64,000 nucleotides of DNA, taken from assembly GCA_041395905.1 (NCBI GenBank), contig JAWKZP010000021.1:29734-93733 (forward strand). The letters are read 5' to 3'. This document shows, piece by piece, positions 16,615 through 25,185 of the stretch. Each line of letters opens with the position of its first letter. The stretch's first letter is position 1. Source of the DNA: UBA7803 sp041395905. Lineage in GTDB: Bacteria; Pseudomonadota; Gammaproteobacteria; Pseudomonadales; Azotimanducaceae. The notes under the pieces were generated by a model. That model did not search any database and was not told the origin of the DNA. It was given only the letters and a program-made list of their open reading frames with translations. A program made the translations under genes and the position numbers.

Positions 16615-18180
16615 ATGCTCGACTGGTCCCAGCCCTATCCTTCCGCCCGCTCGCCGGTCTGTGCGGCCAACCTGGTGGCGAGCTCGCAGCCGCTGGCCGT
16701 GCAGGCGGGCGTCGACGCGCTGCGGCGCGGCGGCAACGCCGTCGACGCGGCCCTCGCCTGCGCCATCACCCTCACCGTGGTGGAACCCAACAACAACGGC
16801 CTGGGCAGCGACGCGTTCTGCATCCTCTGGGACCGTCACCAGCTGGTAGGGCTCAACGCCTCAGGGCGTGCGCCGGGCGCCTGGACGAGCGACCGCTTTG
16901 CCGGCCGCAGCCGCATGCCCGCGCTGGGCTGGGATGCCGTAACCGTGCCCGGCGCCGTCAGTGCCTGGGCGGCATTGTCGCAACGCTACGGCCGGCTGCC
17001 GTTTCCAGCGCTGTTCGAGCACGCCCTGCACTACGCCGAAGAAGGCTTTCTGGTGGGCCCGAAGACGGCCTACTACTGGCAGCTGGCGGAACGGACCTAC
17101 GCGGACTTTGCTGAGTTCCGCCGACACTTCCTGCCGGCACCACGCGCGGGGGAACGGTTCCGACGCCCCGAGCTGGCACGCTCGCTGCGCCTGATCGCAG
17201 AGTCCGGCGGCGAGGCCTTCTACCGGGGCGAATTGGCCCGACGCATGGCCGAGGCCGCTACGGCAGACGGCGGCGCGCTCACCGAGGCGGACCTGGCCGC
17301 GCACCGTGCCGACTGGCTCACGCCCATCGCGCAACCCTATCGCCACGTGACGCTGCACGAGATTCCACCGAACGGGCAGGGTCTCGCCGCTCAGATCGCG
17401 CTGGGATTGCTGCAGCACCACGACCCGGCGCCGCTCGACAGCGCCGACGGCGTGCATCTGCAGGTCGAAGCAATGAAGATCGCGATCCGCGCCGCGTTCG
17501 ACCACTTTGCCGATCCCCGGGCCATGCGGGTCACACCCGAGGAACTGCTCGGCAGTACCGGCCTGCAGCACCTGGCGGCAGGCATCGGAGCCAGCGCGGC
17601 ACCGTTGCCGCCGGCCGCGTTGCCCGTGGGGCCCGACACAGTCTACCTGTGTGCGGCCGACGCCGACGGCATGATGGTGTCGTTCATTCAGTCGAACTAC
17701 CAGGGTTTCGGTTCCGGCGTGGTCATCCCGGGCACCGGAATCGCCATGCAGAATCGCGGCAGCGGCTTCTCGCTGAACCCGGCCCACCCCAACTGCGTGG
17801 GCCCCGGCAAACGTCCCTACCACACCATCATCCCCGGGTTCGTGACCGAGGACGGCGCACCGCGCCTCGCGTTCGGCGTGATGGGCGGACATATGCAGCA
17901 CCAGGGCCACGTGCAGATGGTCCAGCGCATCTTCGATCACCGGCAGAACCCGCAGGCGGCCAGCGACGCCCCGCGCTGGCACGTCTACCCCGACTTCAGC
18001 GTCGGCCTGGAAACCGGTTTCGACCCTGACGTCGCCCGCGACCTGGAGCGCCGCGGCCACACCGTGCGTTTTGAACCCGCGGAGCACGTATTCGGCGGTG
18101 CCCAGCTCATCCTGCGGCTGTCAGAGGGCTACGCCGCCGGTTCCGACCACCGCAAAGAAGGCCAGGCCGCCGGCTTCTGA
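16615..18180 (+). CDS. Gamma-glutamyltransferase family protein
   Basis: A 521-residue Ntn-hydrolase of the gamma-glutamyltransferase family (YwrD-like branch). The early segment R-R-G-G-N-A-V-D-A-A-L-A and N-N-N-G-L-G-S-D match the large subunit. The autoprocessing site is expected at P-D-T342-V-Y, where Thr would become the N-terminal nucleophile of the small subunit; the later G-T-G-I-A-M-Q-N-R and K-R-P-Y-H-T-I-I-P are typical. No signal peptide is visible, so it looks cytoplasmic, unlike E. coli Ggt. It may act on glutathione or on other gamma-glutamyl compounds. ATG 16615 is the start giving the normal N-terminus. Confidence 0.87.
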   Translation: MLDWSQPYPSARSPVCAANLVASSQPLAVQAGVDALRRGGNAVDAALACAITLTVVEPNNNGLGSDAFCILWDRHQLVGLNASGRAPGAWTSDRFAGRSRMPALGWDAVTVPGAVSAWAALSQRYGRLPFPALFEHALHYAEEGFLVGPKTAYYWQLAERTYADFAEFRRHFLPAPRAGERFRRPELARSLRLIAESGGEAFYRGELARRMAEAATADGGALTEADLAAHRADWLTPIAQPYRHVTLHEIPPNGQGLAAQIALGLLQHHDPAPLDSADGVHLQVEAMKIAIRAAFDHFADPRAMRVTPEELLGSTGLQHLAAGIGASAAPLPPAALPVGPDTVYLCAADADGMMVSFIQSNYQGFGSGVVIPGTGIAMQNRGSGFSLNPAHPNCVGPGKRPYHTIIPGFVTEDGAPRLAFGVMGGHMQHQGHVQMVQRIFDHRQNPQAASDAPRWHVYPDFSVGLETGFDPDVARDLERRGHTVRFEPAEHVFGGAQLILRLSEGYAAGSDHRKEGQAAGF

Positions 18181-18247
18181 GCGCCTCAACACCCTGCCAA
18201 GCGAGCCTGGAGATGGTCGTAAAGTGTACGAGCCGGAATCTTGGTTC

Positions 18248-18401
18248 GCGGCCCGTCGGGCGGGTACGCCCGCGGGCCATCTCAAGGTGCGGCCGAGGCG
18301 GCCGGATTGACGCCCGACCAGCGCTCGGGTGGCAAGCCGGCCAACGAGGGCAGCCCGGAGGCCCGCGCGGGGCCCGTGGGCGTACCCGCCCGACGGGCCG
18401 C
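18248..18401. repeat. Pair of inverted 31-bp REP-like palindromes
   Basis: Arms at 18248-18278 and 18371-18401 are reverse complements at 30 of 31 positions, with a 92-bp spacer. Each arm is itself a hairpin: outer stem GGCCCG/CGGGCC and inner stem GGGCG-GGTA-CGCCC with a small bulge. That head-to-head pair of GC-rich hairpins between two genes is the form of a REP/BIME element. It lies in the 238-bp gap between the convergent gamma-glutamyltransferase and msrB genes, where it could also end both transcripts. Confidence 0.65.
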
Positions 18402-18418
18402 CCCTCGAAGAGTCGACC

Positions 18419-18816
18419 TTAAGACTCTCTTTCGACCAAATCCAAAGAAGCCGAGTTCATGCAGAACCGCAGCCTGGTCGGCTCCGGCCCGTCCGGAAAC
18501 ACGTGTCCCAGGTGTGCCTCGCAGCCCGAACAGAGTACCTCGATGCGCCGCATCATGAGGCTGTCGTCTTCGCGCGTGCTCACCGCGCCCGCATCCACCG
18601 GGGCATAGAAGCTCGCCAGCCGGAGCCGGAATCGTACTTGGTCTCGGAATCGAACAGCGCCTGCCCGCAGACCACGCAGTGATAGACGCCCGGGGTCTTG
18701 GTATCCCAGTACCGACCCGTGAATGCGCGTTCGGTGCCCGCGCATTGAGTCACCTGAAACTGCTCGTCGCTCAGCCGGGCGCGCAGCTCCTGCTCGTTCA
18801 AGTTGGCCTTACTCAT
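18419..18816 (-). pseudogene. msrB: Peptide-methionine (R)-S-oxide reductase MsrB, frameshifted
   Basis: The two halves of MsrB lie in different frames. The first (start 18816) has C-V-V-C-G and K-Y-D-S-G-S-G-W; the second has S-F-Y-A-P-V, C-S-G-C-E-A-H-L-G-H-V-F-P-D-G-P and the catalytic F-C-M-N-S-A-S. Adding one C next to position 18615 would restore G-W-P-S-F-Y, the invariant MsrB motif, and a protein of about 133 residues with both zinc CxxC pairs and the active cysteine. A sequencing or assembly error is therefore as likely as a true lesion. It diverges from alaA. Confidence 0.85.
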
Positions 18817-18893
18817 GTGACGTTCCCTTGCTAAACTCCTGAAATTAAACGCTCCGCCCGCGAACCGGGCATTCTAACTTGAGCCAGAAACCA

Positions 18894-20170
18894 ATGGAAT
18901 CGACACGTCCCGCCGGGTCCAACATCACCCGCCTGCCACCTGGTGAGCAACCCGGCCTCCGCGAGATCCGCAAATCCCACAAGCTCGACGAGGTCTGCTA
19001 CGAGATCCGCGGCCCGGCCATGAAGGAAGCTGCGCGCCTCGAGGAAGAGGGCCATCGCATCGTCAAGCTGAACATCGGCAACCCGGCCCCGTTCGGCTTC
19101 GAAGCGCCCGAGGAGATCCTCGTCGACATGATCCGCAACCTGCCCACCGCCCAGGGTTACAGCGACTCCAAGGGCATCTACCCGGCGCGCAAGGCGGTCA
19201 TGCAGTACTGCCAGCAGATCAACATCCGCAACGTCGAGATCGATGACATCTACATCGGCAACGGCGTCTCCGAGATGGTGCTGATGGGGCTGCAGGGCTG
19301 CTGGACGACGGCGACGAGGTGCTCGTGCCGGCGCCCGACTACCCGCTTTGGACCGCGTCGATCAATCTCGCCGGCGGCAGGCCCGTGCACTATCTGTGCG
19401 ACGAGCACTCGGACTGGTTCCCGGACCTCGACGACATTCGCGCCAAGGTCACGACTCGCACCAAGGCGATCGTGGTCATCAACCCCAACAACCCCACCGG
19501 AGCGGTGTACAGCCGTGAGGTGCTCGAAGCCATCGTCGAGATCGCGCGCGCCAACGACCTGGTGGTGTTCGCAGACGAGATCTACGACAAGATCCTCTAC
19601 GACGACGCGCAACACGTGCCGCTGGCGTCGCTGGCTGACGATCTCCTGTTCGTCACCATGAACGGCCTGTCGAAGACCTACCGGGTGGCCGGCTTCCGTG
19701 TCGGCTGGATGGTCATCAGCGGTGCCAAGCACCGCGCCCGCGACTACATCGAGGGCCTGGACATTCTGTCTTCCATGCGCCTGTGCGCCAACGTGCCCAG
19801 CCAGCACGCCGTGCAGACCGCCCTGGGCGGTTATCAGAGCATCCGCGAGTTCATCACGCCGGGCGGTCGTCTGTATGAGCAGCGTGAGCTGGCGTGGCGC
19901 ATGCTCAACGACATCCCAGGCGTGAGCTGCGTCAAGCCGGCAGGCGCCCTGTACCTGTTCCCGAAGCTCGACGTGAAGCGATTCAATCTCGGCGACGACG
20001 AGCGCTTCACGCTCGATCTGCTGCGTCAGGAAAAGATCCTGGTCGTCCAGGGTACCGGCTTCAACTGGCCGCACCCGGACCATTTCCGGATCGTGTTTCT
20101 GCCCCGTGAGGAGGAGCTCAGCTACGCCATCGAGCGGCTTGCGCATTTCCTGCAAACCTATCGCCAATGA
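18894..20170 (+). pseudogene. alaA: Alanine (glutamate-pyruvate) aminotransferase AlaA, frameshifted
   Basis: The N-terminal part (K-L-N-I-G-N-P-A-P-F-G-F, L-P-T-A-Q-G-Y-S-D-S-K-G) and the rest (P-A-P-D-Y-P-L-W-T-A, N-P-N-N-P-T-G-A-V, the PLP-lysine segment N-G-L-S-K-T-Y-R-V-A-G-F-R, and R-L-C-A-N-V-P) are in different frames. One extra C at about 19298 would give G-L-L-D-D-G-D-E-V-L-V-P, as in other AlaA proteins, and an intact class I aminotransferase of about 425 residues. It makes alanine from pyruvate and glutamate. A TTG at 18879 is an alternative start. Stop overlaps the next start as ATGA. Confidence 0.87.
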
Positions 20171-20619
20171 CCGACATCAACGTCGACGACTTCTACAAGG
20201 ACTCCGCCCGGGCCCTGTCGATTCTGTACGCCGTTTTTCCACGACCGCACACGCTGTTCGTCGAGGACATCGCGGGAGCGGACGAGCCCGACGAGTTCGG
20301 GATGCACAGCGAGCGGCACATGTCCTGTTTCGGCGCGCTGGTGTGGCTGGCGGAGGAGCAGTACCTGCGCTACGGCGACAACATCCGCCAGGAAGCCCTC
20401 GACCAGGCCGTGCTGACCGGGCGCACCTTCACGTTGCTCTCATCCGCGGCGGGAAGTGCTCCGGATCCGGCCAGCGCCGACGCTGAGTCGCTGCCGGGAC
20501 TGGTGCAGGCGGAACACGGCACCCACATTCATCAGCTGCGCGAAGCGCTCAAAGCGCGCTCATCGGCCCGCCTGCGCGAGGCGATGCTGGCGTTCATGCG
20601 CCAGATGCAGGGTCTCTAG
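20167..20619 (+). CDS. Hypothetical protein co-transcribed with alaA
   Basis: A 150-residue soluble protein starting M-T-D-I-N-V-D-D-F-Y-K-D. It is acidic and mostly helical, with a middle segment H-M-S-C-F-G-A-L-V-W-L-A-E-E and a C-terminal amphipathic helix. No family is recognised. It overlaps the alaA stop by ATGA, so it is translated with AlaA; codon use matches the neighbours. A role next to amino-acid metabolism is possible but not shown. Confidence 0.75.
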   Translation: MTDINVDDFYKDSARALSILYAVFPRPHTLFVEDIAGADEPDEFGMHSERHMSCFGALVWLAEEQYLRYGDNIRQEALDQAVLTGRTFTLLSSAAGSAPDPASADAESLPGLVQAEHGTHIHQLREALKARSSARLREAMLAFMRQMQGL

Positions 20620-20648
20620 CGCTCGCGATTCCCGCAGGCCGCCATGGT

Positions 20649-21557
20649 TCAGCGGAGTCTGAACAGCGCCAGTTTCAAGCCGCGCGCGGGATCACGCTCC
20701 GGGAAATCATCCGATCGCTGAAGGGCACCGGAGAAATGGCTGTCCGGGCAGCAGCGCGCCATCTCACGGGGCAGGAAGTCCCCGTCGAGAAACGGTGAGT
20801 TCAACGCCGCCAGGACCCGCGCGCCCGGCGCCGCAAGCGTGGGCAGGCGTTCCAGCACGCGGCCGTAGTGCCGCTCGGCAACGAAGCTGCCATGCTGCCG
20901 ACTGGGCGGGTCGATCACTATGATGTCGTACGGGCCGTGGGCCCGGACCTTCGGCCAGCACTTGAACAACGGGTAAGCGAGCATCCGCACCGCTCGGGCG
21001 TCGTGGCCGTTGAGCCGATGATTGTCACGACCCCAGTCCAGCACGCGCCGGTTCATGTCGTTGTTTACCACCAGATGCGCGCCGCCGGCGAGCGCGGCAA
21101 CGGAAAACGCGCAGGTGTAGGCAAACAGATTCAGCACCCGGGCGCCAGCCGCGATGCTGCGCAGCCAGCGTCGCGCCGGCGCCATGTCGAGAAACAGCCC
21201 CACGTTCTGGTTGGCCCTGAGGCGCACCCTGTATCGCAGCCCCTGCTCGCTGACCACATGTTCGTCAGGCACGCAACCGCACACGGTCAGCGTGCGGCTT
21301 CGCTGCCCCTGGCGAACCTGCAGGCAAACGCCGTCGATGCCGGGCAGCCGGCCGCAGAGCCGCGCCGCAAGAGCGGCATAGTCGTCACGCTGGGGATCAT
21401 GCCCCGTCACCAGCAGGAACGGGGGAAACAGATCGACCGTCACGTCCTCGTAGCCGGGACAGCAGTGGCCACGGCCGTGAAACAGACGCACGGGTTGCGA
21501 GCCGTCACGCGCCAGCCGCGCACCGGCCTGCTGCAGCACCGTCGCGAAATCACGCAC
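20649..21557 (-). CDS. Class I SAM-dependent methyltransferase (RlmI/RlmK-like)
   Basis: A 302-residue protein with the SAM-binding motif V-L-N-L-F-A-Y-T-C-A-F-S and the catalytic-type motif V-I-D-P-P-S-R, as in the RlmI / C-terminal RlmL group of rRNA methyltransferases. The N-terminal ~100 residues are a divergent substrate-binding part. The acceptor is unknown; rRNA is a guess. GTG start at 21557 overlaps the upstream NAD-kinase-like gene by 8 nt. It is the last gene but one direction change before alaA's operon, to which it is convergent. Confidence 0.82.
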   Translation of the reverse strand: MRDFATVLQQAGARLARDGSQPVRLFHGRGHCCPGYEDVTVDLFPPFLLVTGHDPQRDDYAALAARLCGRLPGIDGVCLQVRQGQRSRTLTVCGCVPDEHVVSEQGLRYRVRLRANQNVGLFLDMAPARRWLRSIAAGARVLNLFAYTCAFSVAALAGGAHLVVNNDMNRRVLDWGRDNHRLNGHDARAVRMLAYPLFKCWPKVRAHGPYDIIVIDPPSRQHGSFVAERHYGRVLERLPTLAAPGARVLAALNSPFLDGDFLPREMARCCPDSHFSGALQRSDDFPERDPARGLKLALFRLR

Positions 21558-22695
21558 GACTGTCGAGACGATAGAGCAGGCGGTCCTCGTAGCCGGTAAC
21601 GACCTCCACCAGTCCCGACCACTCCTGATCCAGCTCGGGATCGTTGCTGTCCAGCAGCAGCGGCCGACCTTCGAGGCTCAGGAGCTTCGAGCGGGTGCCT
21701 ACCACCCGCAGCCTGTGGCGGCCGATGCGTCGCAACAGCGCCGGCGTCAGTTGCTGATTGCCGCGGCCAATGAGGAATCCCTGCCCGCGCGTGAAGCTCA
21801 ACAGCACCTCGACGTGACCCGCTCCGTAGCGATCCAGGCAGCGCTCGATCCCGGCCGCATCGAGATCAGAACCCACCTGGGCGGGACCCTGCCCGGCCGC
21901 GATGTAGACCGCATCGAATCCGATCAGCGTGCCGTCGAGCCCGAGCGACCGCTTGATCGCCGCCAGGGTGCTGCCGGGGCCGAGCAGATAAAGCCCCGGG
22001 GTCGCGCCCAGGGAATCCACGGTGTCGGCAACGATCTCCTCCAGCGCCAGCAGTTCGTTCTCGCGTCCGCCCTCCTTGGTGTGCTGCAGAAAGCCACCCA
22101 TCTCGGGCACGGCGAGCTCGCCGTAGAAGCGCGGCCGGACGATGCCCTGACGCAATGCGTCCTCGTCGAGATCCCGCACCTCGGCGTGGCCGGCGCGCAC
22201 CAGGCCGCCCCGGACCAGCCGGCAGAGAATGGCGCCGGCGTTTTCGGGCGTGGTGGCGAACACACCCGAGTGCATCTTCACCCCCGCCGGAATTCCCAGC
22301 ACCGGAACGTTCTGATCCACGGCATCGAGAATGTCCCGGGCGGTGCCGTCACCGCCGCTGAACACCAGCAGATCCGCGCCTTCGGCGATAATCCGGCGCG
22401 CCGCCGCGCGGGTGTCGGCGGCATCGGTCGCGCCCTCGCCGCCGCCCAGCACCTGCGACCGGATGCCGAGCTCCCGCAGCACCCGCTCGCCCATGGCGCC
22501 GCCCCAGCTCAGCCAGCGCACCTCGTCGAGTACCTCCCGCGCCGCGGCCAGCGCGCGCATGGCACGCTGCTCGCCTCGCCCCAGGCCGCCGCGCTGTGCC
22601 GCCAGCGCCTGGATGGCAGCACCGTCACTGCCTTTCAGAGCCGTCGGACCACCGATGCCCGCAACCGGATTGATCAGCAGCCCGATTTTCAGCAC
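21550..22695 (-). CDS. ATP-NAD kinase family protein
   Basis: A 381-residue protein with L-L-I-N-P-V-A-G-I-G-G at the N-terminus and the kinase signature F-S-G-G-D-G-T-A-R-D, where G-G-D-G-T is the ATP/NAD-kinase motif. It is longer than housekeeping NadK and belongs to the AcoX-like branch found in many proteobacteria. It may phosphorylate NAD or another polyol-type substrate. It overlaps the FAD oxidoreductase upstream by 7 nt and the methyltransferase downstream by 8 nt. Confidence 0.85.
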   Translation of the reverse strand: MLKIGLLINPVAGIGGPTALKGSDGAAIQALAAQRGGLGRGEQRAMRALAAAREVLDEVRWLSWGGAMGERVLRELGIRSQVLGGGEGATDAADTRAAARRIIAEGADLLVFSGGDGTARDILDAVDQNVPVLGIPAGVKMHSGVFATTPENAGAILCRLVRGGLVRAGHAEVRDLDEDALRQGIVRPRFYGELAVPEMGGFLQHTKEGGRENELLALEEIVADTVDSLGATPGLYLLGPGSTLAAIKRSLGLDGTLIGFDAVYIAAGQGPAQVGSDLDAAGIERCLDRYGAGHVEVLLSFTRGQGFLIGRGNQQLTPALLRRIGRHRLRVVGTRSKLLSLEGRPLLLDSNDPELDQEWSGLVEVVTGYEDRLLYRLDSRA

Positions 22696-23783
22696 CCGGA
22701 TTGCTCCACGAGACGCGCCACCCGATCGGCAATCGCCAGCGACGCAGTGAGGCCCGGGGATTCGATGCCCAGCAGATTGATCAGCCCGGGCACGCCGTGC
22801 TGTGCAGGTGCGTCGATACGGAAATCGGCTGCCGCTTCACCCGGCCCGGAAATTTTCGGCCGGATGCCCGTGTACCCCGGATGCAGACGCTGCGGTTCCA
22901 GCCCCGGAAAGTACCGCTGGATGGCACTGACGAACGCCGGCCGGCGGCTGTCGTCGAAGCTGTAGTCGACGCCATCGAGCCACAACACGTCCGGTCCGAA
23001 GCGTGCCTGACCGGCCAGATCGAGCGTGACGTGGACGCCGAGGCCGCCCGCCTCCGCCACCGGGTATATCAGCCGATTGAACGGCGAGCGGCCGCTGTAG
23101 GCGTAGTAATGGCCACGCGCGTAGTAAGCCGATGGTGCCGACGGATCCACGGCCTGCGCCAGGGCTGGCGCGGAGAGGCCGGCACTGTTCACCACCAGGC
23201 GGGGGGCGAGCTCGAGTGCGTCCGTGGCCAGGCGCAGGCCCGACGAATCGTTGCGCAGCGTCAGCACCCGGGTGCCGAGCGCGACCATGCCGCCGGCAGC
23301 TTCCAGCTCCCCCTGCAGGGACAGCATGAATCCGTGGGAATCGATGATCCCGGTGCTCGGCGACAGGACGCCGGCCAGCGCCTCCACCGCCGGTTCGAGC
23401 ACGCCCAGCTCGCGACGATCGAGCCAGCGCAGCTCGCCGACGCCGTTCGCCCGCGCCTGACGCTGATAGCTTCTGAGCGTGTCGAGCTGATCGGCGCTGG
23501 TGGCGACGATCACCTTGCCGCAGCGGCGGTGCTCGATCCCGCGGCTGGCACAGTAGTCATACAGCGCCGCCTTGCCGGCCACGCACAGCTGCGCCTTCAG
23601 GCTGCCCGTGGGATAGTAGATGCCCGCATGAATGACTTCGGAGTTGCGCGAGCTGGTCTCCGAGCCGATGGCATCGTGACGTTCCAGCACCACCACGTCG
23701 CGGCCGGCCAGGGCCAGACGCCGCGCGCAGGCGAGGCCCACCACGCCGGCGCCGATCACCACGACATCGACGCTTTCAGCCAT
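22689..23783 (-). CDS. FAD-dependent oxidoreductase (L-2-hydroxyglutarate oxidase-like)
   Basis: A 364-residue DAO-superfamily protein: FAD Rossmann motif V-V-I-G-A-G-V-V-G-L near residue 9, followed by S-S-R-N-S-E-V-I-H-A-G-I-Y-Y, which is typical of LhgO/YgaF-type enzymes, and G-I-R-P-K-I near the C-terminus. It probably oxidises a 2-hydroxyacid such as L-2-hydroxyglutarate and passes electrons to quinone. It overlaps epmC by 8 nt and the NAD-kinase-like gene by 7 nt. Confidence 0.85.
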   Translation of the reverse strand: MAESVDVVVIGAGVVGLACARRLALAGRDVVVLERHDAIGSETSSRNSEVIHAGIYYPTGSLKAQLCVAGKAALYDYCASRGIEHRRCGKVIVATSADQLDTLRSYQRQARANGVGELRWLDRRELGVLEPAVEALAGVLSPSTGIIDSHGFMLSLQGELEAAGGMVALGTRVLTLRNDSSGLRLATDALELAPRLVVNSAGLSAPALAQAVDPSAPSAYYARGHYYAYSGRSPFNRLIYPVAEAGGLGVHVTLDLAGQARFGPDVLWLDGVDYSFDDSRRPAFVSAIQRYFPGLEPQRLHPGYTGIRPKISGPGEAAADFRIDAPAQHGVPGLINLLGIESPGLTASLAIADRVARLVEQSGC

Positions 23784-24318
23784 GCGCCGGGACCTCGAAC
23801 CGGTCGCACAGACGCAGCCGCCAGTGCGGCTCGAGCGCCTGCAGCACCGCCGCCGGACGTGCGCTCAGGCCGCGCTGTACGCGCTCACACGCGCGCGCCT
23901 CCACGGCCGACGCAAACTCCGCAGCGCCCTGCGGATCATCACGACCGGGATTGTCGGCGCTGGGCCGGAATGCCAGGCCACAGACCGTGGCCAGCAGAAG
24001 TTCCAGGCTCTGCACCCCCACTTCCACCTGGTAGAAGCGGCGCTGCGCCTCGGCATCCCTCGGCGGCGGCGCGTACCAGTAGCCATAGTCCACCTGCCGC
24101 CGGCGTTCCGCGCCCGCCACGAGCCAGTGCGCCAGCTCATGCAGGGCGCTCGCTGCGTAGTCCAGCGTGTAGCGGATGATCGCAGGCCGGCGGGCCGTGG
24201 CAGGCAGGTACAACGGCTCCTCGGCGCCGCCCAGCAGCACCGTGCCCGCCCCTGCCCGTCCGAACGCGCGATTGAACCGGGCCGCAATCTCGCCAGCGGC
24301 CATCTCTCCCGTTCCCAT
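23776..24318 (-). CDS. epmC: Elongation factor P hydroxylase EpmC
   Basis: A 180-residue protein with the EpmC (YfcM) core: L-H-E-L-A-H-W near residue 60, V-D-Y-G-Y-W-Y, and a late S-A-D-N motif. The HExxH-like and acidic residues are proposed metal ligands. EpmC hydroxylates the beta-lysyl-modified lysine of EF-P, the last step after EpmA and EpmB, which are outside the window. The ATG overlaps the stop of the gamma-glutamylcyclotransferase gene by one base. Its presence points to a gammaproteobacterium. Confidence 0.88.
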   Translation of the reverse strand: MGTGEMAAGEIAARFNRAFGRAGAGTVLLGGAEEPLYLPATARRPAIIRYTLDYAASALHELAHWLVAGAERRRQVDYGYWYAPPPRDAEAQRRFYQVEVGVQSLELLLATVCGLAFRPSADNPGRDDPQGAAEFASAVEARACERVQRGLSARPAAVLQALEPHWRLRLCDRFEVPAHG

Positions 24319-24776
24319 CAGGCGTCCTCGGCGCAGGCTACCGCCTCGAGCATTGCCAGATAGCCGGGGCTTACGTACGCCGCCCCCGCCAGGAGGTGGC
24401 GCAGATAGCTGCGCGGAGGCTTGAGCCCGGCACGGCGCACCGCTGGATTGGCAAAGTAGGTCCAGCTGGGTACCGGTCCCGCTGCGGTGTGTACCTGTAC
24501 GACCTCGCGGCTGTAGTTCACTGGCGTGCGTTCGAACCGGTCCATCTTGACGATCTCGTCGGGCGCAGCGAGCCAGTAGAGCACGCCCTCCACCTCGGCC
24601 TCCGGTGCCCAGGCTACGTTGGCGTGTCCCACTCCGGGATGCTGATTGGAGGTCTTGTCGAACAGCAGCCGATAGCCCGGCAGTCGGGCCGATTCGGCAC
24701 GCTGCACCAGCAGCCCACGCTCGGCCACGCGGTCGGGATTCATGTTGGAGCCATAGGCGAAATAGGTGAGGATCAT
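24318..24776 (-). CDS. Gamma-glutamylcyclotransferase family protein
   Basis: A 152-residue protein beginning M-I-L-T-Y-F-A-Y-G-S-N-M, the GGCT substrate loop (YGSN), with R-F-E-R-T-P-V-N-Y as the later conserved part. Such enzymes cleave gamma-glutamyl amides to 5-oxoproline. The catalytic glutamate region is less clear by eye, so it could act on another gamma-glutamylamine. Upstream in-frame sequence belongs to tusA read in another frame; ATG 24776 is the start. TusA ends 17 bp upstream. Confidence 0.85.
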   Translation of the reverse strand: MILTYFAYGSNMNPDRVAERGLLVQRAESARLPGYRLLFDKTSNQHPGVGHANVAWAPEAEVEGVLYWLAAPDEIVKMDRFERTPVNYSREVVQVHTAAGPVPSWTYFANPAVRRAGLKPPRSYLRHLLAGAAYVSPGYLAMLEAVACAEDA

Positions 24777-24793
24777 GGCCGGCGCCGGTCCCT

Positions 24794-25024
24794 TCAGCCC
24801 TTGCGGATCCAGAACTGATAGCGGCCCTCGGACTGCGTTTCGCAGACCATCTCGTGACCCATGAAACGGCAGAAGTTGCGGAAGTCCCTGCCCGTGGACG
24901 GATCGGTGGCGATGACGTGCAGCACCGCGCCCGAACGCATCTCCCGAACCCGGTTGCGCACGAGCATCAGAGGTTCCGGGCACACCAGTCCGGTGGCGTC
25001 AAGCTGCTGGTCAGCGGTTGTCAT
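24794..25024 (-). CDS. tusA: TusA/SirA-family sulfur carrier
   Basis: A 76-residue protein with the family signature L-D-A-T-G-L-V-C15-P-E-P-L-M; Cys15 carries the persulfide. The beta-alpha-beta-alpha-beta-beta fold ends in R-Y-Q-F-W-I-R-K-G. TusA proteins relay sulfur to tRNA thiolation, molybdenum cofactor or other acceptors. It is the first gene of the six-gene minus-strand run down to 20649. Whether it is the tRNA-thiolation TusA or a paralogue cannot be decided. Confidence 0.88.
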   Translation of the reverse strand: MTTADQQLDATGLVCPEPLMLVRNRVREMRSGAVLHVIATDPSTGRDFRNFCRFMGHEMVCETQSEGRYQFWIRKG

Positions 25025-25185
25025 CAGCGCGGCAGGATACCCGGGCCGGGTGCGCCCCGCCAGGGCAATTCCGCTCGCCTTGACTTGCCAATGCGGGCCC
25101 ACCAGACTCGAACGCCAGCGCGAACTTGTGGTCAAATTTCACGACCGTCGACCAACACCAGCAGCACGAGGTGTGGGAAAGCGCC

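Noticed and set aside
18181..18418. Small RNA or small coding gene in the gap before msrB
   Set aside because: Open frames exist but are explained by the GC-rich inverted repeats; no promoter or ribosome site is convincing.
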